A stretch of DNA of 9,970 bases. Source: Actinomycetes bacterium. Its GTDB lineage: Bacteria; Actinomycetota; Actinomycetes; Actinomycetales; Cellulomonadaceae. This document shows positions 1 through 7,631 of the stretch, one piece after another. Position 1 is the stretch's first letter. Every line of letters begins with the position of its first letter. The translations under genes were made by a program, and so were the position numbers. The stretch covers positions 1 through 9,970 of the forward strand of contig JAJYTJ010000138.1 of NCBI GenBank assembly GCA_021793115.1, read 5' to 3'. Under the pieces are notes generated by a model. It did no database searches. It was not told the origin of the DNA and worked only from the letters and a program-made list of their open reading frames with translations.

Positions 1-311
1 TCCGATCTGTGATCGAAGAGGCCGCCCTGACTCTCCGGGAGGGTAAGCCCCTCTACGTCGCCGGCGGATTCGGTGGCGCCGCCGCGTTCGTCGGACGCCA
101 GCAGACACCAGACCTGTACCGGTGGCTGCCTGACGGGATGCCACAAGGAGGGGACCGCGCATTCAACGATGCGGTCCTCGATGACCTTCGTGGGACAAGT
201 GGTGCCCAAGAGCTCGAAGACGAGGAAGCGCTTCGGCTCGCTTCATCAAACCGACCGTCCGACATCGCGACCCTGACGATCCTCGGCCTGTCCCGACTGG
301 CGACTGGATGA
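1..311 (+). CDS. SLOG-like protein, C-terminal fragment (5' end outside window)
   Basis: The reading frame is open from the first base (cga tct before a GTG at 9) and ends with TGA at 309-311, so this is most likely the tail of a longer gene rather than a complete 100-residue protein. The visible part contains LREGKPLYVAGGFGGAA, a glycine-rich strand-loop typical of Rossmann-like SLOG domains, which sense or process nucleotides and sugar nucleotides. The end, with acidic residues followed by DIATLTILGLSRL, also resembles the C-terminal helix of such proteins. The family call is from memory of the motif and is moderate. SLOG proteins are often found in defence or nucleotide-signalling loci, but no partner gene is visible here. 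The gene converges on the - strand conjugation operon, with 24 bp between the two stop codons, so it is probably a separate transcription unit belonging to whatever lies left of the window. Confidence 0.55.
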   Translation, partial: RSVIEEAALTLREGKPLYVAGGFGGAAAFVGRQQTPDLYRWLPDGMPQGGDRAFNDAVLDDLRGTSGAQELEDEEALRLASSNRPSDIATLTILGLSRLATG

Positions 312-335
312 GCGCAGCGAAAGCCCCAGGTGGGC

Positions 336-1286
336 CTAGATCTGGTGTATCGGCGCGTAGAGGTGCTGCGCCGGAAGGATCATCGGCCCGAGAACAGAGC
401 CGGTCGGCACCGCTGGCTTTTCGAGGTCGCCGAGAATCCACTGGGACGCGGTGACGACGGTGCTCATGTGGTGGCGTAAGACGTCGAGGTCGTCGGCCCG
501 GCCGGCGACGTAGGGCACCGAGTAGGCGGCCGGGTTCATTCCGAGGTGGCTCGTCACGATGTAGGCGATCGACTCGGCCTCAACCTCGGCGGCACCACGG
601 CACGCACGGTCGACGCCGTAGTCGGGAAACCGGCTGGCGTGGTTGGCACGGATGTGTCCGAGCTCGTGTGCGAGCGTCTTGACGGCCTGGGCGGGCTCGA
701 GGGTCTCTTCGAGCACGACGACCTTGTCCAGCGGGGCGGTCCAGCCGTTGACGCCGTCGGGGCAGGTTCGCCGTTCGAGCCTGAAGCCGGCGTCGAGGGT
801 GAGTTGGACGAGCCTGTCCCAAACATGCGGCGGCGCGTCTCCGGTGAGGCGCCTCGGCCCGGTGTCGGGTAGCGGCGCTCCGTCGGTCTGGTTGACGTCG
901 AAGACGTGCACGACGCGGAAGCCTTGCAGTTCGCGCCGTGGCATCGGCCCGTCGTCAGCCGGCTCGGAGACGTTCGCGTCGTCCTTGGAGGCAGCTTCCT
1001 CGTCCGTCCGGTACACGCAGGGCGCGAGGATCGCGATGCCGTGCTCGCCCTTGACTACGTGCCGCCCGAGCGAGTTCCACGTCCGGATCCCGGCGACCTG
1101 CGTCGCATCGGGCCGCTGCACGGCGATGAGCAGCACGTTGGACGGTGAGTACGTGGTGAACCTCGCGGCAGCGGCGAGCATCTGAAACCACTTCTCGGAG
1201 TGGACGAGCTCGGCGACGGCATCAACGAGCTGGGCGTGCAGGGCGGTGAGCTTCTCCTCGGTAGACGGCGGCGGGTTCGTGCGCAT
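336..1286 (-). CDS. ArdC-like antirestriction protein with ImmA/IrrE-type metallopeptidase motif
   Basis: This 316-residue protein has two parts. Residues about 10-135 resemble the ArdC N-terminal ssDNA-binding domain (SEKWFQMLAAAARFTTYSPSN, then a conserved TWNSLGRHVVKGEHGIAIL stretch). Residues about 155-265 carry a zinc-metallopeptidase core, LAHELGH at 205-211 with His207, Glu208 and His211, followed by EVEAES at 234-239, which supplies the expected acidic third ligand. ArdC proteins travel on conjugative elements, bind single-stranded DNA and protect incoming DNA from restriction; whether this one cleaves protein is unknown. The ATG at 1286 is chosen because GGGAG lies 5 nt upstream and it starts 1 nt after the stop of the preceding gene; the frame is open further upstream to 1550, but that part is arginine/serine/proline-rich shadow sequence. 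It is the last gene of the operon, and an inserted acidic loop (residues about 95-118) separates the two domains. Confidence 0.86.
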   Translation of the reverse strand: MRTNPPPSTEEKLTALHAQLVDAVAELVHSEKWFQMLAAAARFTTYSPSNVLLIAVQRPDATQVAGIRTWNSLGRHVVKGEHGIAILAPCVYRTDEEAASKDDANVSEPADDGPMPRRELQGFRVVHVFDVNQTDGAPLPDTGPRRLTGDAPPHVWDRLVQLTLDAGFRLERRTCPDGVNGWTAPLDKVVVLEETLEPAQAVKTLAHELGHIRANHASRFPDYGVDRACRGAAEVEAESIAYIVTSHLGMNPAAYSVPYVAGRADDLDVLRHHMSTVVTASQWILGDLEKPAVPTGSVLGPMILPAQHLYAPIHQI

Positions 1287-1287
1287 C

Positions 1288-2022
1288 TCATCTCCCGGCG
1301 GCGGCGGGCTGCGCGCCGAGCGCGAGTAGGAGGGCACCGGCACACACGGGGTCGGACCATCCGAGGTAGCCGTGCCCGCCGAGGTACATCCGGTTGAGTC
1401 GGGCGAAGGACAGCTCGTAGACCCCGCCGTGGTTGCCCGTGGCTGCGTCGAAGACTTCGTTCGCCGTGACCTGGATGGCGTTCGGGTCGCAGCGGCCCGG
1501 GTCGGCCTGCACGACGAGAGACACGTGCCCGTCGGGCCGGCCGGTGTCAAAGAAGACGAAGGAGCCCAACGGCGGGCACGGGTCGGCCGGGTGGGCGTGG
1601 CCGGAGGCGAGCATGGCCAGCCAGTGGGTTCGCGCCGAGAAGTACCCGGAGTTGGCGTAGCCGTATGCGCGGCACGCGATCTGGTCGCACCGCTGGTACC
1701 AGCCGCTGGTGACCCCGACCAACGCCAGTCCGGCGGCGACGGCCGCGGAGACGTTGGAGGGTGTGCCCACGGGAATGGAGAGCGGACCGGCCTTCACTCC
1801 GAGGCCGGGCAGGCAGCCACCAGCACCCGGGCTCGCGCTCGGCGAGGGAGCGGGGTTCGGCACCAACGGTTCGGCGGTGATTGCCGTGGCCGGCGTGGCG
1901 GATGCCACGGCATCGGTGATGCAGTGCTGTGCACCGCTCCCGATGGACAGGGCGGTCAGGATGCCGAGCGCCGGCACGACGGCGACCAGGAGCAAGCCTG
2001 CGCTGGCGACCTTGCCGATCAT
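1288..2022 (-). CDS. Secreted or membrane-anchored CHAP/NlpC-like cell-wall hydrolase
   Basis: This 244-residue protein starts with a hydrophobic segment (about residues 5-28), a signal peptide or membrane anchor, followed by an Ala/Pro/Ser linker (about 40-66). The C-terminal half resembles a papain-like CHAP or NlpC/P60 domain: YQRCDQIACRAYGYANSGY (candidate nucleophile Cys112), PPLGSFVFFDTG, then GHVSLV with His166, and Asn188 as a possible third catalytic residue, ending in GYLGWSDP. Such enzymes cut peptidoglycan peptides or amide bonds, and T4SS operons of Gram-positive bacteria usually carry one to open the wall for the channel (a VirB1-like role). The ATG at 2022 overlaps the preceding stop in ATGA and has a strong GGAGGT at 2029-2034. 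The extra cysteines (34, 70, 112, 117, 149, 178, 226) could form disulfides outside the cell. The exact subfamily is unsure; a lytic transglycosylase domain, often fused in these proteins, is absent. Confidence 0.72.
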   Translation of the reverse strand: MIGKVASAGLLLVAVVPALGILTALSIGSGAQHCITDAVASATPATAITAEPLVPNPAPSPSASPGAGGCLPGLGVKAGPLSIPVGTPSNVSAAVAAGLALVGVTSGWYQRCDQIACRAYGYANSGYFSARTHWLAMLASGHAHPADPCPPLGSFVFFDTGRPDGHVSLVVQADPGRCDPNAIQVTANEVFDAATGNHGGVYELSFARLNRMYLGGHGYLGWSDPVCAGALLLALGAQPAAAGR

Positions 2023-3824
2023 GCGGGGACCTCCGTACTGGTGGCGGTGGCGTGCTCGACGGCCTCTCGGTCGGCCCGCAGAAGCGGGGCGTCCTTCCGG
2101 GCGGTCCACGGCTGCAGGTCGATGACGGTGGGCTTGGTCTGCCGCAGCAGCAGTACCCCGGTGCCGAACGGCAGGGTCCGCAGCGTGGAGGCGTGCATCA
2201 CCGGCACGGTGCGCACGGAGGTCGATGAGGAGTGGTCGCCGCCGCGGCCCTTGGTGCGGGACTCGACGAGCTCGTCGATCTCCCCGAGTAGCCGGGCGAC
2301 GTCGTCCAGGTCGCGGTACTTGCCGAGCCCGCCGAGCACCACCTTGACCGTGGCGGCATCCCAGATCGCGTCGGCGGCGTGTTCGCCCCACCGGTTGCGT
2401 GCCTGAGCCAGCGATTGCAGGACCGCCAGCGTGGTGATCCCGGAGCCGCCGCCTTCGGCCATGAGTGAGGGCAGGGACGGCAGTGGCGTGAGGTTGGCGA
2501 TCTCGTCGAGCGCCAGCAGGAGCGGCGGGTCCAGCCGCGCACCGGGTGCTCGGGCGGCCAGGGCGCGGGCGGTCTCGGTGATGTCCTCGACGAACGCGGC
2601 GACCAGTGGGGCGGACGAGCCGGAGGCGACTGCCGAGGCGAGCAGGTACAGGGTGTTCGACGAGCGTAGGAACGCGACCGGGTCGAACTCCTGGCCGGGC
2701 TTGGGGTCGACGGCGGCGAGGACGTCCGGGTCGGCGAGTGCGGCCAGCGACTGGCGCACTCCCATCCAGATCGAGTCTCGGGTGCGGGGGTCGGTGTGGA
2801 TGGCGGCGTCGAGGGCGTCGGCCCAGCCCTCGGCCGAGGAGGTGCGGTTGAGGATGGTGACGGCGTCCTCGGCGGTGGCCGGGTTCAGCGACCAGCGGTA
2901 CAGGTCGACGGCGCGGCGGCCGTCGAGGGCGGCGGCGTGCAGCAGGCAGCGCAGCGCGGTCTCGGTCTGCCCGGCCCAGAAGTCGGCGTCGGAGACGGTG
3001 CGCCCGAACCCGGCCCCGGCGGCCAGCCCTCGGGCGCGGACCAGCGCGACGCGCGGGACTTCGCAGCCTCGCACCGGTGACCAGGCCAGCCCGCCTGGCA
3101 GGCCTGCCAGCCGTTGGGGGTCGAAGATCGCCACCTTCCCGCGCCGTCGCTGGTGGCGCAGCGTGACCGCGAGGGTGTCCGGTCGGGTGGAGGTGACCAC
3201 GACGGGGCCGGGTGCGTCGAGCACCCACGGGATCACCAGGTGCATGCCCTTGCCCATCCGGGGTGGGCCGACGACCAGCGCGGAGTCCTCGACGGTGCAC
3301 CACAGGTCGCGGCCGCGCAGTGATCCGAGGCGGTAGCCGACCTGTTCGGGCTCGGCCGACGAGTCCAGCGACGGGCGGACGACGGCAGCGCGGGAGCGCA
3401 GGGCTCGTCGCCCTGCGACCCGGTGCACCTCGGACGGGTCGGCCATGCCCGGCAGGTGCCGCAGCCGGTCGATCTCCGTACCCGATGCTCCGGCCAGGCG
3501 GCGGTACAGGCGCCAGACCCCGAGCCCGGCGGCGGTCAGGAGCACGACGACGAACCCGGTCGCTGACCAGTACGCGACAGGTCCCGGCAGTTGGGCCGGC
3601 GTCGACCAGGCCGCGGCCGGATCGTCGGGGTGCGCGAGCGAGGTCAGCGCGGCCGAGAGTCCACCGTCCGGGAGCGCCCGGCCGGTGACCAGGCAAGCCA
3701 GCGACGCACCGGCCCAGACGATCGCGGCGAGGGCGAGCAGTGCCCCGAGCGCGGCTAGAGCCCACCCGGTCAGGTCGGGTGTGGCGGTGGGTGCCGGTCG
3801 CACCGGCGGGCGTTGCGGGGTCAT
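2019..3824 (-). CDS. VirD4/TraG-like type IV coupling protein
   Basis: This 601-residue protein would couple the relaxase-DNA complex to the secretion channel at the inner face of the membrane. Two N-terminal hydrophobic segments (about 20-48 and 83-103) anchor it. The cytoplasmic ATPase follows: Walker A VVGPPRMGKGM (186-193), in which the Lys is followed by Gly as in many VirD4/TraG proteins, and Walker B LLLALDEIANL (about 435-445). The segment LPSLPSLMAEGGGSGITTL, followed by the SLAQARNRWG region, is typical of the TraM-recognition/TraG C-terminal domain, where family members bind accessory relaxosome proteins. Length and domain order are ordinary for the family. The ATG at 3824 overlaps the upstream stop in ATGA and is preceded by GGGGGAG (3832-3838) at 7 nt spacing. 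The presence of this protein shows that the system is of the T4SS type and not the single-protein FtsK/TraB type used by many Streptomyces elements. Confidence 0.9.
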   Translation of the reverse strand: MTPQRPPVRPAPTATPDLTGWALAALGALLALAAIVWAGASLACLVTGRALPDGGLSAALTSLAHPDDPAAAWSTPAQLPGPVAYWSATGFVVVLLTAAGLGVWRLYRRLAGASGTEIDRLRHLPGMADPSEVHRVAGRRALRSRAAVVRPSLDSSAEPEQVGYRLGSLRGRDLWCTVEDSALVVGPPRMGKGMHLVIPWVLDAPGPVVVTSTRPDTLAVTLRHQRRRGKVAIFDPQRLAGLPGGLAWSPVRGCEVPRVALVRARGLAAGAGFGRTVSDADFWAGQTETALRCLLHAAALDGRRAVDLYRWSLNPATAEDAVTILNRTSSAEGWADALDAAIHTDPRTRDSIWMGVRQSLAALADPDVLAAVDPKPGQEFDPVAFLRSSNTLYLLASAVASGSSAPLVAAFVEDITETARALAARAPGARLDPPLLLALDEIANLTPLPSLPSLMAEGGGSGITTLAVLQSLAQARNRWGEHAADAIWDAATVKVVLGGLGKYRDLDDVARLLGEIDELVESRTKGRGGDHSSSTSVRTVPVMHASTLRTLPFGTGVLLLRQTKPTVIDLQPWTARKDAPLLRADREAVEHATATSTEVPA

Positions 3825-4927
3825 CGCCGCACTCCCCCAGCGCGTAGCACGGGTGCCACCACTGCGGCGGGCGTCGTCGTGGCGGTGGTGCCGGGTAGGG
3901 CGGCGGCGGTGCGCCGCAGGGTGGTGGTGATGACGAGCCCGGTGTCGGCGATGTCGGCGATCTGGACGCCGGGGTTGTTGGCGGCCTGGTTGATCTGGTC
4001 GGCGCCGATGTCGGCCAGGTGGCGGATCTGGTCGCCGGCCACGGTGCGCAGCACCTGCGGCGGGTATGCGGTCCAGCCGAGCTCGACCGCGTCGCGCAGC
4101 TCGTCCAGCCCGGGCAGTGCCGGGCCGTGGTGTGCGTAGCGGCTACTGGCCGCGGCGACGGTGACCAGGTCGATGGGCGCGCCGATCTCGGACAGCTCGA
4201 TCGTCGCGGCGTAGATCAGCCGCCAGGCGGGGTCGGTGATCCGCGATGGCGGCAGCCAGTCGACCACCCCGGGGATGTGGGCAGGTTGGGCGATGAGGGT
4301 GCCGACGAGTTCGACGACGTGCTGCTGCTCGGCTGCGGCGTCGCGTGCGGGGTTCGCTTCCAGGTAGCGGGCCGCACTCTCGCGGGCGTCGACGTTGTGG
4401 GCTGCGGCCCGCAGCGCGAGAGGCACGACGACGTCGTCGTGCGGCTGGCCGGTCGCCTCGGCCCAGCGGGACGCGGCGGCCTCCAGGCCGGCGTCGACGA
4501 CGTTGCAGGTCGCGATCAGCGGCGCCTGGGTTCCGTTGAGCGTTGTCTGGAGGGCGCCGGCGCGTAGCAGCACCCCGGTGCCGGCTACCTCCCGGCGCAG
4601 CCCGCCGTCCAGGACGATGCGCGCGTACGCCACGGCGTGGGCGGCGTGCGGGGTCGACGCCAGCAGGGTGTGCAGCCGCGGCTGGTCGGCCAGCCGGGCG
4701 CCGAACCTGTCGACCATGGCCGCGCCGACCGCGACGGGGTCGATCGGCTCGCCCGCGGTGTGCCGTTCCAGCAGCGTCGTGTAGACCCAGTCGTGCCAGA
4801 GGGTGGCGAAGTCGCCGGGCCGCAGCCAGCGGCGGATCTCCGCCAGCGGTGTGGGGTCGACGAGTAGGGCGCCAAGAGTCGCCTGCTCGGCGAGCTGGGT
4901 CACGTCACGGTCGCGCATCGTGGTCAC
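3821..4927 (-). CDS. Protein with two DnaB N-terminal-like domains, no helicase core
   Basis: This is a 368-residue soluble protein. Residues about 10-110 read like the helical N-terminal domain of replicative helicase DnaB: EQATLGALLVDPTPLAEIRRWLRPGDFATLWHDWVYTTLL is spread over the first 50 residues, followed by PIDPVAVGAAM and a segment on LLASTPHAAHAVAYARIV. A second, more divergent copy occupies about 201-308 (VVELVGTLIA, WRLIYAATIELSEIGAPIDLVTV, LDELRDAVELGWTAY). No Walker A motif or RecA-fold ATPase follows, so it is not a helicase. In DnaB this domain makes the hexamer collar and contacts primase; what it does in a conjugation operon is unknown to me. The GTG at 4927 gives a GTGA overlap with the preceding stop, matching the other junctions; the ATG at 4918, three codons in, is the alternative. 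Neither has a clear ribosome-binding site, which fits translational coupling. The C-terminal 30 residues are Ala/Thr-rich. Confidence 0.78.
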   Translation of the reverse strand: MTTMRDRDVTQLAEQATLGALLVDPTPLAEIRRWLRPGDFATLWHDWVYTTLLERHTAGEPIDPVAVGAAMVDRFGARLADQPRLHTLLASTPHAAHAVAYARIVLDGGLRREVAGTGVLLRAGALQTTLNGTQAPLIATCNVVDAGLEAAASRWAEATGQPHDDVVVPLALRAAAHNVDARESAARYLEANPARDAAAEQQHVVELVGTLIAQPAHIPGVVDWLPPSRITDPAWRLIYAATIELSEIGAPIDLVTVAAASSRYAHHGPALPGLDELRDAVELGWTAYPPQVLRTVAGDQIRHLADIGADQINQAANNPGVQIADIADTGLVITTTLRRTAAALPGTTATTTPAAVVAPVLRAGGVRR

Positions 4928-6222
4928 CGGCTCTCGCGCATCGCCTGGTCGGTGTCCACAAGCGGCGTCTCGACCGCGGTGAGCAGGTGGCGCACCACAT
5001 GGGTGGCGCGCGGAAGTTTCCACAGGCCCGTGCCGCGAGGCAGCAGGGGCAGCAGCTCGCGCTCCGGGCCGGTCAGGCCCAGCGCGGCGGCAGCACCGGC
5101 GAGTTGGTCGGACTCCTGTCGGTAGACGATCCGGGTTGAGCAGTCGGCCAACAGCCCCTCGGCCAGCGCCCGCGCCTCGGAGCCCGCTGCCCCGACGGCG
5201 TCCAGGTCGGACAGCCGGTGCACGACGAGCAGGTTCGCGATGCCGTAGGCGCGCGAGAGCTTCCACTGCGCCTGCATCCGGCGCACCAGCCCCGGGTGGC
5301 GCAGCAGCCGCCAGGCCTCGTCGTAGATCACCCAACGCTTCGCCGACGAGGCGGCCAGCGCGCCCTCCAGCCAGCCGGCCGCGCAGGTGGCCGCCACCGC
5401 GAGGGCGTCGTCGTCGGACCCGAGCGCGGACAGGTCCAGCACCACCATCGGGGCGTCGGGGTCCAGGTGGTGGGTGCTGGGGGCGTCGAACATGCCCGCC
5501 AGGTCCCCGTGCACCAGACGCCGCAGCCCGTGCACCAGGTCCCGTCCGTCGACCAGGCGGTCCTCAACGGGCACGCCGTCGCCGCGGGCGGCCTGTCGGT
5601 CCGGGGCGGTCAGGGCGTCGACGACGTGGCGGATCGTCGGTCGGGCGGCGGCGTGGGCGGCCTGCGTCAGCGCGGCGTCCAGTGCCCCCTGTTCGGCGGC
5701 GGCCAGGTCCCGATGCAGCGTCACCGCCGCGACGGCTGCCAGGAGCCGGGCTTTCGCACCGGCCGGCTCGTCGGGCTCGGTGACCTCCAGCGGGTTGAGC
5801 CGGGTCGGCGAGCCGTTCCCCAAGCGCAGCACGGTGCCGTCGACGGCTTCGGCGACGACCGCCCACTCGCCCTTGGGGTCGCCTGGCACGTACACCGCGC
5901 GTCCGGCGGCGATGGACCGCAGCGCCAGGGACTTGGCCAGCGACGACTTACCCTGTCCGATCACCCCGGCCAGCAGCACGTTGGGATTCGTCAGCGCCCC
6001 GGACTCGTACAGCGCCCACGGGTCAAAGCAGAACACCCCGCCGCCGAGGACGTCGGCCCCCACCGGCACACCGACTTCGACGGGCCCGGGCGTCAGGAAC
6101 GGGTAGGCGCCGGCGAGCACCGCCGACGAGGCGCGATGCGCCGGCAGCCGCAGGTCCTGCCCTGCCCAGTACCGGCCCGCCCTGCTGCGGAACGGGACCG
6201 TGCCGGGCTCGCGGCGGGTCAC
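4924..6222 (-). CDS. VirB4-like conjugation ATPase (C-terminal ATPase half)
   Basis: This 432-residue protein is a VirB4/TraC/TrbE-like motor that would power channel assembly and DNA transfer. Visible motifs are Walker A GVIGQGKSS (86-94), GDPKGEW (114-120), RLNPL (141-145), Walker B KRWVIYDEAWRLL (295-307, Asp301-Glu302), and downstream LLVVHRLSDL and CSTRIVYRQES, all typical of the VirB4 ATPase core. Full-length VirB4 is usually about twice as long; here the N-terminal half is supplied by the preceding gene (6219-7631), so the protein is split in two. The GTG at 6222 makes a GTGA overlap with the upstream stop and has GAGGTG at 6227-6232; the frame is open up to 6336 but that part lies inside the upstream gene. 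No transmembrane segment is evident, which fits a peripheral ATPase recruited by the SCO6880-like partner. Confidence 0.88.
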   Translation of the reverse strand: MTRREPGTVPFRSRAGRYWAGQDLRLPAHRASSAVLAGAYPFLTPGPVEVGVPVGADVLGGGVFCFDPWALYESGALTNPNVLLAGVIGQGKSSLAKSLALRSIAAGRAVYVPGDPKGEWAVVAEAVDGTVLRLGNGSPTRLNPLEVTEPDEPAGAKARLLAAVAAVTLHRDLAAAEQGALDAALTQAAHAAARPTIRHVVDALTAPDRQAARGDGVPVEDRLVDGRDLVHGLRRLVHGDLAGMFDAPSTHHLDPDAPMVVLDLSALGSDDDALAVAATCAAGWLEGALAASSAKRWVIYDEAWRLLRHPGLVRRMQAQWKLSRAYGIANLLVVHRLSDLDAVGAAGSEARALAEGLLADCSTRIVYRQESDQLAGAAAALGLTGPERELLPLLPRGTGLWKLPRATHVVRHLLTAVETPLVDTDQAMRESR

Positions 6223-7631
6223 AGCACACCTCGCGCCAGCGGCAGTGCCGCCGCCAGGAAGGCGGTCCCCTGCTGCCCGACGAGCCGACGCACCTCGCAC
6301 ATCGCCTGCGCCGCGGTCGTCTCCATCGCCGTGCACCGCTCGGCCAGCGTCGCCTCGTCGGGCGCGGACACGGTGACCAGGCCGGTGAAACGCAGGTCCT
6401 GGTGCCCGGCCACGAGCTCGGCCTCACGGCGTTCGAGGTCGGCGACCTCGGCACGGGTGGCTTCGTCCTCGATCTGCCCGATGCGGACCCGTTGGGCGGC
6501 GTCGGCGGCGTGCTCCACCTTGGCCCGGCGGATCTCCCGCAGAGCCTTGGCGGTGGACAGCGGCTCGGCCAGCACACTGAGCGTCCCGATGTCCGCGAGC
6601 AGCAGCGGCTCGAGGAAGCCGGGGTGCACCGCCGCCCGGGGCCATTCGCTGACCCAGTACGTCGCGTGCCACGAGGTGCCCGTGGTCAGCGAGGACCACC
6701 GTTCGCTGGCGCCGACCGTCGTCGTCAGCGACACCGGGCCGTCCTCGGCGTGCGCGGCAGCGGCCGGGTCGAGCGCCTCGTGCAGCACGCGGGCAAGGCC
6801 GCCGCGGTCCAGCCATCCCTGGGCGGTCAGCTCCGCGCCTACCAGCGACGCGGTGGTGGTCGCGAGCTGGGAAGCGACCCGCTCGACATCGGCCGGGTTG
6901 CGACGGCCCCCATGGGGCGCGCGCACCGCGACGGCCAGCAGCGTCTCCCGGCGCACCGGGGCGACGAACCCCTCGTCGAGCATGCCCGCCAGTACGGCGG
7001 CGACCGGGTTGGCTGTGTCCATGGCGTGGTCGCGCCACCAGCGCCGCGCCGGCGCCAAGCCGCCTGGCACGCTGCGGGCGAGCAGCTGCACCCGCACCAC
7101 CGACGGCTGCCGGCACACCCCGGCCAGCACGCGGCCCCAGCCGTGGACCTTCGCCTCCTGCGTCCCGGGCTCGTCGAGCACAAAGCCCGCACCGCCCACC
7201 CGCAGCACACCGGTGACCGTCCCGGCCCGCCGGTCTGCCACCAGCACGCCGCCGAGCGACGGGGCATCGACCAGTTCCAGGGGCTTGGCAAGGCCGGGGA
7301 CGACGAGCGACTCGGCCCCGCCGGTGCCACTCGTCGCGCCGACCGCCGCGGTGACCGACGTGACCCCAGCCGCCCGCCGCGCCTGCCACGTCGCCAGCAG
7401 CGGCAACCAGCCGACCACCGGGCGCCCACCCACGCTAAGCGTGCCGATGGCGAGCAGCACACCCCACGCCGGGGCGGCCAGCACCAGCCCTCCGGCTCCA
7501 GCCGAGTACACCGCGGCGACGGCGACCGCCAGAGCGGTACCGATCGTCCCCAGCTGGACCCCAGACAGTCCCAGCAGCACCCCGCGACGCTCGAGGCGGC
7601 CGAACCTTGTCGTCGGCTCCGGCGCGCTCAT
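6219..7631 (-). CDS. SCO6880-family T4SS protein (VirB3/PrgI plus VirB4 N-terminal-like)
   Basis: This 470-residue protein matches the pattern of SCO6880-family proteins of actinobacterial conjugative elements. Two hydrophobic helices at about 24-42 and 46-64 follow a short basic N-terminus (RFGRLERRG), as in VirB3/PrgI membrane proteins. The rest is a soluble alpha/beta region resembling the N-terminal half of VirB4, with TSWHATYWVSEWPR at about 327-340 and a long charged helical stretch, probably coiled coil, from about 360 to 405 (LREIRRAKVEHAADAAQRVR, DLERREAELVAGH). There is no Walker motif. It lies directly upstream of, and overlaps by GTGA, the gene for the ATPase half, which supports the two acting as one VirB3-VirB4 unit at the membrane. 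The ATG at 7631 overlaps the preceding stop in ATGA and has a moderate GGTGAG 5 nt upstream. The family label is from recognition of sequence and context; the VirB4-N relationship is inference. Confidence 0.8.
   Translation of the reverse strand: MSAPEPTTRFGRLERRGVLLGLSGVQLGTIGTALAVAVAAVYSAGAGGLVLAAPAWGVLLAIGTLSVGGRPVVGWLPLLATWQARRAAGVTSVTAAVGATSGTGGAESLVVPGLAKPLELVDAPSLGGVLVADRRAGTVTGVLRVGGAGFVLDEPGTQEAKVHGWGRVLAGVCRQPSVVRVQLLARSVPGGLAPARRWWRDHAMDTANPVAAVLAGMLDEGFVAPVRRETLLAVAVRAPHGGRRNPADVERVASQLATTTASLVGAELTAQGWLDRGGLARVLHEALDPAAAAHAEDGPVSLTTTVGASERWSSLTTGTSWHATYWVSEWPRAAVHPGFLEPLLLADIGTLSVLAEPLSTAKALREIRRAKVEHAADAAQRVRIGQIEDEATRAEVADLERREAELVAGHQDLRFTGLVTVSAPDEATLAERCTAMETTAAQAMCEVRRLVGQQGTAFLAAALPLARGVL

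Noticed and set aside
186..193. Possible defective Walker A in the coupling protein (residues 186-193, Lys followed by Gly)
   Set aside because: Positions are protein residues. GKG in place of GKS/T is common in VirD4/TraG coupling proteins, so it is not evidence of inactivation.
321..337. Possible terminator hairpin between the convergent genes (GCCC at 323-326, GGGC at 332-335)
   Set aside because: A 4-bp stem with a 5-nt loop and no T-run is too weak to call in GC-rich sequence.
1287..1550. Upstream extension of the ArdC-like gene to an ATG at 1550
   Set aside because: The added 88 residues are Arg/Ser/Pro/Thr-rich, lie inside the hydrolase gene in another frame, and the ATG at 1286 has a proper ribosome-binding site and operon spacing.
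2023..3765. Long - strand open frame continuous with the hydrolase gene
   Set aside because: The product is Arg/Pro/Gly-rich and antiparallel to no domain; it is a GC-bias shadow of the coupling protein gene. The hydrolase has a strong GGAGGT and an ATG at 2022.
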